From assembly GCA_026770585.1 (NCBI GenBank), contig MU646429.1, positions 309,051-323,199 on the forward strand: a DNA stretch of 14,149 nucleotides, read 5' to 3'. Position 1 is the stretch's first letter, and every line of letters starts with the position of its first letter. Below the pieces are notes generated by a model that was not told where the DNA came from, made no database searches, and saw nothing but the letters and a program-made list of their open reading frames with translations. This DNA is from Baffinella frigidus (taxonomy: Eukaryota; Cryptophyceae; Cryptomonadales; Baffinellaceae). Below, piece after piece: positions 9,101 to 14,149 of this stretch. The position numbers and the translations under genes are program-made.

Positions 9101-12100
9101 GTTTTCCCCTGTAAAGTTGACGGATTTGTACCGCGGACCCAGGATGTCAACTTGAGAATAGTCAGCGAACCCGAGTGAGGCAGAACTGCATCTCCCTGCA
9201 TCCGAAGCCCCCGAAGGGTGACGTCATCCGCCAGCTCGAGAACACAGTACTGTTCTCAAGTTGACATGCTGGGTTTGCGGGACGACTTCGTCATCTTTGG
9301 GGCGGGAAAGAGCCCGGGCTCACCAGATTGGTGAGCCCAAATAGATGGCGAGACAGTCTGTTAAACCCTCCCACCTCGACTCCTGGCTCGTGCGTGGTCG
9401 TGCGTGATCAAAAGAAATCTGCCCTCGTCGTAACCCTCACCCCTCCACCAGGGCAAGGTTCTACGGTTCGTGGGCAAGCCAGAGCACGCAGTCGGCTTCA
9501 ACGTCGAGCGCGTCTTCACGATAACCCAACGTTAGGGCCTAGGGCACAGGGCACAGAGCATAGGGCCTAAGGCCTAGCCCCCCCTGCCTCCTCCCATCCC
9601 GACTCGTGTCTCGTGCGCGATGGTGCGTGAACACAAAAAAACTCTTCCCCCCCCCTGACCCTCTCCCAAACTGCAGGGGAAGGTGCTACGCTTCATGGGA
9701 AAATTGGAGTACGCAGTCGGCTTCGACGTCGAGCGTGTCTTCACGATAACTACTTCCTGGACGCTAGAGCACTAACCCCTACACCCCAACCCTCTTCCCA
9801 CCTGAAGGGCAAAGCCTCTCTCTCTCTACAAGCTGGTGCCCTAGACCCTAGGCCCTGACCCCTACACCCTAACCATCTTCCCACGTGCAGGGGAAGGTTC
9901 TACGCTTCATGGGAAAATTGGAGCACGCGGTGGGCTTCGACGTCGAGCGTGTCTTCACCATAACCTACTTTCTGGACGCGGACGAGCTCTCGATCTTCGA
10001 GCCGCCCGTCCGCAACTCGGGCCGCACCGGTACTCCCCAGCCTCGAATCCTGTGCTTGTCAAGTCCCTTATCGACCCCGTGTGGAACTCGGTCCGCACTG
10101 GTACGCATCCCGTGTTTGGAAATGTGTGAAAAGTCCGTTATGGTTATTAGGGGAAAAGCCGTTATGGAAAGTCCGGTGTGGTTGTTTGGAAAGCATGTTA
10201 AGGGAAAAGGCCGTAGTCAAAAGTCTGTTATCGAAAATCGGTTATCAAAAGGCCGTAATGATAACGGACTTCCCCGACGCCGACGAGCTCTCGATCTGCA
10301 CGTGCCCTCGGGACCACCCTGGAGACGACGTATGGGCAAATCGATGATTTCTCAAATCAACCCCATACAAATGCGCCCGGAATCCGGGCGCATCTGTGGG
10401 GCTTGACTTAAGCGATTTGCCCATACGTTCCCTCCAGGGCGGGTAAACATCGGAATCCACACCGTGTTTAATGAATTAATTAAACACGTGGGCGGCAGGG
10501 GGCAAGTTCATGGAGAAGTGCCGGGTGCGGAAGCCCAACGGCTCCACCTACTACAACGAATACGACTTCTTCCTCGGCGCCCGCCTCCAGGTTCATACTC
10601 GAAGCCCGTAGAAACAGATTTGCACGTGAACGAGTTGCTTGACAAACCCATTTCTGCCGCCGCCCACTTTTATGGTGGGCGCTTCAGGGGTTCGCGCCCT
10701 CTGTTGAGACACGGGATTCGCTGCCCGGGTGCGGAAGCCGAATGGATCCACCTAATATAACGAATACGACTTCTTCCTCGGCGCCCGCCTCCAGGTCCTA
10801 GCGCCGCCCGTCTATTCGCAAGTTTACCTTGTCTGTGTGCGGTGCAATTTCTGGCGCGTGTCGAGTCGTGTTCAGAAGGTCCTGACGCGTCCGGTGTCTT
10901 GTCCATAATTTTTACTGGCGCGTCCGGGATTCGTACTGTCGCGTCCCTCATCGCGTCCACAAAGTGTACTAACGCCCCCCTTCCGCAGGTGTACTCGCGC
11001 AAGTTCGTGCTCGTCGACATGATGAGAACACGTCCAAAATGTGTACTGACGCGTCCCCCGTCACCTCCATAATTTGTACTGAAGTGTCCCCCATCGCGTC
11101 CGACATTTGTACTGACGCGTCCCCCATCGTGTCCGCAGGTGTACTCGCGGAAGTTTGTGCTGGTCGACGTGGATGAGTACACTCTCAAGTACATGGAGGA
11201 CCGCTCCGAGGCCTTCTGCTTCTCCGACCCCGCCGCGGTCTCCCTCCGTCCTCCTAACCCTGAACCCTAAACACTAAACACTAAACCCTGAACCCTGAAC
11301 CCTAAACCCTAAACCCTGAACCCTAAAACCCCATCGGTGCGCCTAATGTCAATTGTTCCTCCGTGGAGGAAATCCCACGCAGGGTCTGAAAATTCCACAC
11401 CACTACTGTTAATAATTGATGGTCAAAAATTAACCCCTTCTTCGTCCTGTATCAGGTGGTGGACAAGCTGGGCGACCAAGAGCTGCGCGCCCTCGAGGCC
11501 GCCCTCCGCGCTGCCGACCGGTCCCGCCCCCTACACCTTCACCCTAACCCTGAACCATGATGCTACGCACGAATCCCCAAAGACGACCGGTGACGCGCCG
11601 CCGACCGGTCCCGCCCCCTACACCCTCACCCTCACCCCCACCCTCACCCCCACCCTCACCCCCACCCTCACCCCCACCCTCATCATACACCCAGGATCCT
11701 ACACCCAGGATGAGAGTCCTCATGCTAAACCCAGGAACCCTCATCCTAGACCCAAGATGGGTCCTAAACCCTTATCCTAGACAAAGAGCTGCGCGCGCTC
11801 GAGACCGCCCTTCGCGCCGCCGACCGGTGCCGCCCCCTACACCCTCACCATAAACCCTCACCATAAACCCTAGCGCTACCGGTCGCACCACCCACACCGC
11901 AGCGGTTTGTGTCTTGTTTTCGAGACACTTCCGAAGGATCAACCCTGGTCCCTGATCCAAGAGCTGTGCGCGCTCGAGGCCGCCCTCCGCGCCGCCGACC
12001 GGTGATGCCCCTGCACCCTGAAGCCTCAACTAAACCCTCCTCCTGAACCCTAAACCCTGACGATGCACCCCGACCGGTGACGCCCCGCTCCACTCTTTTT

Positions 12101-14149
12101 CTTCTTCTTGATTGCCCTGAACCCTAATCCTATATCCCATATCCCTAATACTTGATCCCTAATCCCTAAACCCGAAACACGAAACATGAAACATGAAACA
12201 CGAAACACTAACGCTGCGCGCCGCCGACAGGAGCAACGCCGGGAGGCTCCCGGAGGTGGCGTTCAAGGCCGCGGTCCTGCAGGCCGTCCCGTCACTCAAC
12301 GACCACGAGGTCACCCATACATTCTTCACACACACTAAACCTTACACCTCACACCTCACACCCCACACCCTACACCCTACACCCTACGCCCTACACCCAA
12401 ACTCGTGATGAGATAGTAGTGGGTGCGCGCATGAGGTTCGTTAGTCCTGGGTTGAGTGTCAAGTTTAGGTGCGCGTAGCCGGGGGGATGCCGGGCGGCTC
12501 GCGGAGGTGGCGTTCAAGGCCGCGGTCTTGCAGGCCGTCCCGTCACTCAACGACCACGAGGTCACCACACAGTGGACCACGGACCTTTCATCAAAAGTCA
12601 ACTTACCCTGTTGGCAGTTAACTTGAAAGATTTTCTAGTGCAAATTTGGTCACGTTACCGCTAAATTTAGGGTGTCCGAAACCCTCGTAGCCCACCGTGT
12701 GGACCCCTTCACCCTGCACCCAAAAGCGTGATGAGATTGTACACGAGGTAACCACTCAGCCCGAAACCCGACACCCAACACGCGTGATGCGATTGTAGTG
12801 GGTGCTCGTGAGGTCAGTTACTCCTGGGTGCACGGTTCTGGGTACAACACGGTGCACGTAATGATGTAGTGGGTGCTCAGGGTGTCATTTGTTTCTGGGT
12901 ACATGGTGCGGGGTTTCACGTCGTGCTTGCAACCCTAAACCCTAAACCCCACACCCCAAACCCTAAACCCTAAACTCTAAGCTCTAAACCCTAAACCCTA
13001 AACCCTAAACCCTAAACCCTAAACCCTAAACCCTAAACCCTAAACCCTACCCCAGGTCCTAACACTCGCGCGCGCCGCACGCTCACCCGACGGCTCAATC
13101 ACCTACGCCAAGATCCTGACCGGCGACTTCTCCGCGGGCCTCCAGCGCCAGGCACCCCAAAACCCTAAAATCTAAACCCTAAACCCTTAATTCTAAACCC
13201 TAATTGTATTTGCGCAAGGTAGCCCTAATTGTTCAGAGTTCAGCCCCCAAAACCTAGACTATCAGCCAATTTGCGCCGGGCAACCCTACACCCCAACCAC
13301 CAAACCCTTTTGCGCCAGGTAACCCTAAACCCTAAACCCTAAAACCTAAAACCTAAAACCTAAACCTAAAACCCTAAACCCTAAACCCTAAACCCTAAAC
13401 CCTAAACCCTAAACCCTAAACCCTAAACCCTAAATTCCATCCCAGGCGGACTCCCGCCGCTCCCTCCAATCCGACGCGACCGGTTCTTCGGCACTCCCTT
13501 CAGCGATCAAGAGCCTTCGGAAGCGACTTTACAAACGCGGCCCGTCCGGGCTCCGGTACACTCCAAACCCTCACCGCTAAACCCTAAACCTGAACCGGCT
13601 AAACACGTAGGGTCTGCAGTAAAACCATCAACCCTCAACTCTGCCTCGCCCCAAACCCTGAACCCCACACCGCAGGGGGTTCGAGCGGGCAATGGCGCAC
13701 ATCGCGCGGGGCTCCGGGGCGCTCGACCGCACCGACTTCTAACCCTGCACCCTCCACCTCATAACCTAATAACTCAATACCTAATGCCTAAGACCCAATA
13801 ATCCTAATAACTAATACCTAATACCTAATACCTAATACCTAATACCAAATACCTAATACCTGATACCTGATACCTGATACCCAATACTTAACACCTAATA
13901 ATCCTAACACCCAATACCTAATCACTCATCCATAACCACAGGGGGTTTGAGCGGGCAATGGCGCACATCGCGCGGGGCTCCGGAAAGCTCGACCGTGCCG
14001 ACTTCGACACGGTCACACCCAAACCCTGAACCCCATGAACCCCATGAACCCCCTGAACTCCCCACACCCTAAACCCTAAACCCTAAACCCTAAACCCTAA
14101 ACCCTAAACCCTAAACCCTAAACCCTAAACCCTCAGCAAGATGGAGCCC
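2456..14149 (+). CDS. Rib72/EFHC1-family DM10 and EF-hand axonemal protein (partial, 19 exons)
   Basis: Exons: 2456-3190, 3498-3568, 4052-4130, 5125-5240, 5626-5797, 6508-6630, 6862-6963, 7444-7557, 8389-8544, 8898-9044, 9891-10029, 10499-10590, 11139-11237, 11456-11520, 12231-12309, 13056-13151, 13446-13555, 13942-14011, 14137 to the edge. All junctions keep phase and give about 855 codons. The product matches EFHC1 and Chlamydomonas Rib72 along its length: N-terminal ribbon motif, three DM10 domains, then EF-hands. In this family the protein is a microtubule inner protein bound in the lumen of the A-tubule of doublets, stabilising the wall and possibly sensing calcium. It is longer than human EFHC1 (640 residues) because of an N-terminal disordered insert and a C-terminal extension. 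Introns 1 and 16 use GC donors. Introns are full of degenerate exon copies and CCCTAAA repeats. The family is certain; individual splice sites are inferred from homology and phase. Confidence 0.92.
3590..4047 (+). repeat. Degenerate telomere-type heptamer tract, intron 2
   Basis: Most of the intron consists of 7-base variants such as CCCGAAA, CCCTAAA, CCCTAAT and CCCCAAT, in the C-rich orientation on the coding strand. The periodicity is visible but the units are heavily mutated, unlike the pure arrays in later introns. Confidence 0.75.
3757..3967 (+). pseudogene. Degenerate fragments of exons 2 and 3 in intron 2
   Basis: Bases 3757-3797 repeat 3549-3589 almost exactly: the end of exon 2 (GAGCGCTACCGCGTGCGCCG), its GTA donor, and the first intron bases (CCAGCCCCGAAACCCT). 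Bases 3950-3967 repeat the acceptor and start of exon 3 (GTGCGTCATCACGTATT), then stop matching. Neither fragment is a complete exon. Confidence 0.85.
4255..4311 (+). pseudogene. Partial second copy of exon 3 in intron 3
   Basis: This 57-base copy of the 3' part of exon 3 keeps the frame (EDDSRKVSEP, ENSGILQ) and the GTACC donor. It lacks the exon start and the acceptor. It differs from the exon at only a few bases, so it is a fairly young duplication. Confidence 0.85.
4316..4450 (+). repeat. CCCTAAA array, intron 3
   Basis: The tract begins with variants (AACCCTAAAACCTG) and becomes pure CCCTAAA from about 4410 to 4450. It immediately follows the donor of the partial exon 3 copy. Confidence 0.95.
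4801..5037 (+). pseudogene. Two truncated copies of exon 4 in intron 3
   Basis: Copy one (4801-4868) runs from GAATTTCCTAAAGCGGCACA to CGCGTCCC without an acceptor. Copy two (4947-5037) has a good acceptor (GCGCAG) and matches exon 4 closely from GGGAATTTCCTGAAG to GACCTCTATCTCT, then diverges before the NRTFRITK coding end and the donor. Only the third copy (5125-5240) is complete, so it is taken as the functional exon. Confidence 0.88.
5245..5525 (+). repeat. Degenerate heptamer tract, intron 4
   Basis: The tract holds variants of CCCTAAA, CCCGAAC, CCCTCGA and CCCAAAC with recognisable 7-base spacing. It contains no gene. Confidence 0.75.
5527..5567 (+). pseudogene. Fragment of the start of exon 5, intron 4
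   Basis: After CCCAG the sequence GTGCGACGGCTTTGCGCGGG copies the start of exon 5, and the following GAGTTTTTATGCGCG is a diverged match before similarity ends. The acceptor is retained but the exon is truncated. Confidence 0.85.
5857..6094 (+). pseudogene. Two partial copies of exon 5 in intron 5
   Basis: Bases 5857-5925 and 6031-6094 both match the 3' half of exon 5 (coding EEPVPRDEAHRSQIVRPTSA). The first retains a GTACC donor-like end. Neither has the exon start. Around them lie G-rich heptamer-like sequences (GTGTAGGG, GGTCCAGG), the opposite strand orientation to most arrays in this gene. Confidence 0.85.
6375..6408 (+). pseudogene. Degenerate copy of the start of exon 6, intron 5
   Basis: After a strong pyrimidine tract (CTCTCTCTCTCGCAG) the bases AAAGTGCGGAGCGCCTACCA resemble the exon 6 start (GAAATCCCGAGCGCCAACCA), followed by CGAGACTGACAGCG against CGGCAGACAGCGC. 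Frame and sequence decay afterwards. A weaker echo (GCGCGTACCACGGG) follows near 6434. Confidence 0.65.
6646..6760 (+). repeat. Tandem repeat of about 23 bp, intron 6
   Basis: Five units share GTACTAGATTTCCTGCT. The array starts 16 bases inside the donor of exon 6 and fills half of this short intron. Confidence 0.9.
6788..6820 (+). pseudogene. Fragment of exon 6, intron 6
   Basis: CTGCTCGACAAGAGCCAGGA followed by CACCAAGGAGAAG repeats exon 6 bases coding LLGKSQDKKE. It has no splice sites and runs into a poly-G stretch. Confidence 0.85.
6964..7062 (+). repeat. Tandem repeat of about 31 bp, intron 7
   Basis: Three units share CCGTTTACTCTCCACGTCC and TGTCCGA. The first begins at the donor of exon 7 itself (GTCCG). 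Confidence 0.8.
7123..7189 (+). pseudogene. Partial copy of exon 7, intron 7
   Basis: Bases 7123-7189 match the 3' two thirds of exon 7 (coding GIVDKRP, VQFFLADDTVE) with a one-base shift at the start, and end at the same junction followed by GTCCAC. No acceptor is present. Confidence 0.88.
7305..7402 (+). pseudogene. CCCTAAA run and copy of the start of exon 8, intron 7
   Basis: A short CCCTAAA run (7311-7337) is followed by CTAAG and, at 7361-7402, a copy of the start of exon 8 (GTGCTCGAGGTGTCGCAGCC, then CAACTCGGGGCACGA). The real exon starts 83 bases later. The copy preserves an AAG-GTG junction but not CAG, and breaks off after PNSG. Confidence 0.85.
7558..8180 (+). repeat. Exon 8 tail copies alternating with a GGCGGTTGG minisatellite, intron 8
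   Basis: Partial copies of the 3' part of exon 8 lie at 7674-7754, 7891-7971 and about 8136-8178, each ending GAGCAG or GAACAG followed by GTC, the natural donor. Between them are arrays of GATAGGGCGGCGGTTGGTAG. The spacing of exon tails is about 197-217 bp, so the exon tail and minisatellite were amplified together. Long frames on both strands across this block are repeat by-products. Confidence 0.9.
8301..8363 (+). repeat. CCCTAAA array, intron 8 end
   Basis: A nearly pure heptamer array ends about 25 bases before the exon 9 acceptor (GTCGCAG), in the place of a pyrimidine tract and branch site. Confidence 0.95.
8634..8690 (+). repeat. CCTCATA heptamer array, intron 9
   Basis: Eight exact tandem units of a 7-base variant (CTCATAC in register). 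It has the same length as the telomere-type unit and may have arisen by mutation and re-amplification of it. Confidence 0.95.
8714..8798 (+). pseudogene. Degenerate copy of the start of exon 10, intron 9
   Basis: The segment matches exon 10 from GTGCGTGCGAGGACAGGGCA to GGCTTCGGCAAGGAAGAAGA, with an extra CACAAGG and a frameshift, and ends in CTAAACCC heptamers. The acceptor AG is mutated (CCAC). Confidence 0.85.
8815..8895 (+). repeat. Degenerate heptamer tract before exon 10
   Basis: Variants such as ACCCATA and ACCCAAA lead directly to the acceptor CCCCAG of exon 10. Confidence 0.8.
9061..9182 (-). mobile_element. Dispersed element, copy B (inverted), intron 10
   Basis: The reverse complement reads TCTGCCTCACTCGGGTTCGC, then TTCTCAAGTTGACAT, then CCGTCAACTTTACAGGGG, then AGCCCGGGCCCACCAAATCG, matching copy A at 1590-1700 over about 105 bases. 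With copy C it forms an inverted pair around an exon 10 fragment. Confidence 0.7.
9181..9243 (+). pseudogene. Copy of the 3' part of exon 10, intron 10
   Basis: CAGAACTGCATCTCCCTGCA onward codes QNCISLHPKPPKG, VIRQLEN as in exon 10, but ends AACACAG instead of AACAAG followed by GT, so the donor is lost. It sits between element copies B and C. Confidence 0.88.
9248..9350 (+). mobile_element. Dispersed element, copy C, intron 10
   Basis: TTCTCAAGTTGACATGCTGG and AGAGCCCGGGCTCACCAGAT match copy A, with a diverged middle. No coding capacity is seen. Confidence 0.65.
9452..9765 (+). pseudogene. Two truncated copies of exon 11, intron 10
   Basis: Copy one (9452-9525, after CCACCAG) and copy two (9677-9765, after CTGCAG) both carry an acceptor and start GGCAAGGTTCTA or GGGAAGGTGCTA. 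Copy one stops matching after the FTIT coding bases. Copy two has a small deletion in ATAACTACTTCC and meets TAG soon after. Neither has the ELSIFEPPVRNSG part or the donor. The complete exon is 9891-10029. Confidence 0.9.
10078..10296 (+). pseudogene. Two fragments of the 3' part of exon 11, intron 11
   Basis: Bases 10078-10105 (GTGTGGAACTCGGTCCGCAC, then TGGTACGC) echo the last 25 bases and the donor of exon 11. Bases 10261-10296 (ATAACGGACTTCCCCGACGC, then CGACGAGCTCTCGATC) echo its TYFLDADELSI segment. Between them is a run of related short repeats around GTTATGG and AAAAGCCGTTAT. Confidence 0.75.
10317..10439. mobile_element. MITE-like foldback element, intron 11
   Basis: Bases 10328-10343 (ACGTATGGGCAAATCG) are the exact reverse complement of 10413-10428. 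The arms extend outward imperfectly (CCCTGGAG against CTCCAGGG) and inward to a second perfect stem (ATGCGCCCGG, AAT, CCGGGCGCAT) at the centre. The 123-bp unit can fold almost end to end. There is no open frame of note. It could be a MITE or a structured RNA element. No clear target-site duplication is seen. Confidence 0.7.
10724..10794 (+). pseudogene. Copy of the 3' part of exon 12 with a stop, intron 12
   Basis: The copy matches exon 12 from CCGGGTGCGGAAGCCGAATG to GGCGCCCGCCTCCAG and keeps a GTCCTA donor, but TACTAC has become TAATAT, giving an in-frame stop. No acceptor is present. Confidence 0.92.
10913..11138 (+). repeat. Tandem repeat of about 30 bp with an exon 13 fragment, intron 12
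   Basis: Units resemble TGTACTGACGCGTCCCCC followed by ATCGCGTCC. A truncated exon 13 copy (10989-11026, after CCGCAG: GTGTACTCGCGCAAGTTCGT) is embedded in the array, and the last unit leads straight into the true exon 13 acceptor GTCCGCAG. Confidence 0.85.
11252..11332 (+). repeat. CCCTAAA/CCCTGAA array, intron 13
   Basis: Heptamers CCCTGAA, CACTAAA and CCCTAAA in direct tandem, C-rich on the coding strand, fill the first half of this short intron. Confidence 0.93.
11594..12086 (+). pseudogene. Several degenerate copies of exon 14, intron 14
   Basis: Copies at 11594-11630, 11780-11849, 11955-12002 and about 12070-12086 all contain the end of exon 14 (GCCGCCGACCGGT) and two carry more (GAGCTGCGCGCGCTCGAGAC). 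They include the donor and following intron bases (CCGCCCCCTACACC), showing that the duplicated unit spans the exon-intron border. None has a CAG acceptor in phase. Confidence 0.88.
11622..11682 (+). repeat. 12-bp tandem repeat, intron 14
   Basis: Direct units of CACCCCCACCCT, about five copies, expanded from the sequence that follows an exon 14 copy. Confidence 0.9.
12406..12910 (+). repeat. Dispersed repeat of about 50 bp and an exon 15 copy, intron 15
   Basis: Related units (GTGATGAGATAGTAGTGGGT, then GTTAGTCCTGGGT) occur near 12406, 12725, 12784 and 12858. Between the first two, 12491-12560 is a close copy of exon 15 from GCCGGGCGGCTCGCGGAGGT to GACCACGAG with the same GTCACC donor but a destroyed acceptor (GTAGCC in place of GACAG). 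It could be used only with another acceptor, so I treat it as debris. Confidence 0.8.
12931..13049 (+). repeat. CCCTAAA array before exon 16, intron 15
   Basis: About seventeen tandem heptamers, the last nine or so pure CCCTAAA. They end six bases before the exon 16 acceptor (CCCCAG). The array occupies the whole region where a branch site and pyrimidine tract should lie. Confidence 0.97.
13158..13434 (+). repeat. Heptamer array with short exon 16 tail echoes, intron 16
   Basis: CCCTAAA heptamers start just after the GC donor of exon 16, are interrupted by three echoes of its end (TTTGCGCAAGGTAGCC, TTTGCGCCGGGCAACC, TTTTGCGCCAGGTAACC, near 13209, 13270 and 13308) and then run pure from about 13374 to 13434, close to the acceptor CATCCCAG of exon 17. 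Confidence 0.9.
13676..13742 (+). pseudogene. Second, truncated copy of exon 18, intron 17
   Basis: After CCGCAG the sequence is nearly identical to exon 18 (GGGGTTCGAGCGGGCAATGG onward), in the same phase, but it ends GACTTC followed by TAA instead of GACTTCGACACG and a donor. It may be debris, or an alternative last exon giving a protein ending LDRTDF. The downstream copy (13942-14011) has both splice sites and is taken as exon 18. Confidence 0.75.
13765..13925 (+). repeat. CCTAATA heptamer array, intron 17
   Basis: Tandem CTAATAC with variants CTGATAC and CCAATAC. It has the period of the telomere-type repeat but a different sequence, like the CCTCATA array of intron 9. Confidence 0.93.
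14066..14133 (+). repeat. CCCTAAA array before exon 19, intron 18
   Basis: About nine pure heptamers end a few bases before the acceptor CTCAG of exon 19. The intron is only 125 bases, so the array is more than half of it. Confidence 0.97.

Larger units (their letters stand above)
8898..11237 (+). other. Exons 10-13: inter-domain linker and third DM10 domain
   Basis: Exon 10 (8898-9044) codes the conserved HNGFGKEEDARQNC and PKPPKGNVIRQL linker. Exon 11 (9891-10029) codes GKVLRFMGKL, TYFLDADELSIFEPPVRNSG. Exon 12 (10499-10590) codes GKFMEKCRVRKP and YNEYDFFLGARLQ. Exon 13 (11139-11237) codes VYSRKFVLVDVDEYTLKYME. Exon 11 ends in phase 1 and exon 12 restores the frame to give RNSGRTGGKF, equivalent to RNSGIIGGKY in EFHC1. 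The LDTDEY and LKYME end of DM10-3 is nearly unchanged from animals. Confidence 0.92.
11456..13151 (+). other. Exons 14-16: EF-hand-like pair
   Basis: Exon 14 (11456-11520) codes VVDKLGDQELRALEAALRAAD, exon 15 (12231-12309) codes SNAGRLPEVAFKAAV and PSLNDHE, exon 16 (13056-13151) codes VLTLARAARS and DGSITYAKIL. This equals the C-terminal EF-hand region of EFHC1. The loops keep the central Gly and the following hydrophobic residue (AGRL, DGSI) but lack the acidic residue at position 12, so calcium binding is doubtful, as in the animal protein. Exon 16 has no GT donor at its end. Splicing would use CAG followed by GCACCC. If unspliced, the frame stops at the TAA at 13173-13175. Confidence 0.8.
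13446..14149 (+). other. Exons 17-19: calcyphosine-like EF-hand extension
   Basis: Exon 17 (13446-13555) codes a Ser-rich start, then AIKSLRKRLYKRGPSGL, and exon 18 (13942-14011) codes GFERAMAHIARGSGKLDRADF. The pattern (LR..L..RG..GL..F...., then GSGKLDR.DF) is that of the first EF-hand of calcyphosine-like proteins, though the loop lacks its leading Asp. Exon 19 starts after CTCAG at 14137 and is cut by the window edge. These exons are in phase with exon 16 and have no ATG of their own, so I treat them as a C-terminal extension. A separate downstream gene is possible. Confidence 0.6.

Noticed and set aside
10670-11194. 174-codon minus-strand frame, repetitive
   Set aside because: It is antisense to the 30-bp array and to exon 12 and 13 copies, with no independent coding signal.
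12931-14133. CCCTAAA arrays as a true chromosome end
   Set aside because: Arrays are short, interrupted, and lie within introns between coding exons, so they are internal.

Overview
This window is nuclear DNA of a flagellated, GC-rich protist, most likely an alga. The main evidence is one long intron-rich plus-strand gene for an axonemal protein, GT-AG (and two GC-AG) introns, and many CCCTAAA heptamers, the sense-strand form of the TTTAGGG telomere repeat used by green algae, plants, dinoflagellates and some other protists. I cannot name the species. A prasinophyte-type green alga is a guess only.

The gene runs from an ATG at 2456 past the right edge. I could place 18 complete exons and the start of a nineteenth, all joined in one consistent reading frame (about 855 codons before the edge). 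The product is a Rib72/EFHC1-family protein: an N-terminal 'SQ-LGY-NG' ribbon motif and a disordered RPxSA-rich stretch (exon 1), three DM10 domains (exons 2-5, 7-9, 11-13), an EF-hand-like pair (exons 14-16), and a further calcyphosine-like EF-hand segment (exons 17-19). Proteins of this family sit inside the A-tubule of ciliary doublet microtubules.

Left flank (1-2455): 48-450 is a broken copy of exon 1 carrying a GT...AG insertion that the main gene lacks. 592-972 is a 157-bp tandem repeat and 976-1273 holds a short direct repeat. 1590-1735 is one of three copies of a dispersed element. 1758-2077 is a possible minus-strand exon of a divergent neighbour, and 2078-2455 would be the shared upstream region.

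The most unusual property is inside the introns. Sixteen of the 18 complete exons have one or more degenerate, partial copies, nearly all in a neighbouring intron (exon 1's lies upstream), often with the splice site and adjoining intron bases still attached. They are interspersed with telomere-type heptamer arrays and other minisatellites. The gene looks like a mosaic of one functional exon series surrounded by exon debris. I give the functional series as the set of copies that are complete and join in phase, and list the debris separately.
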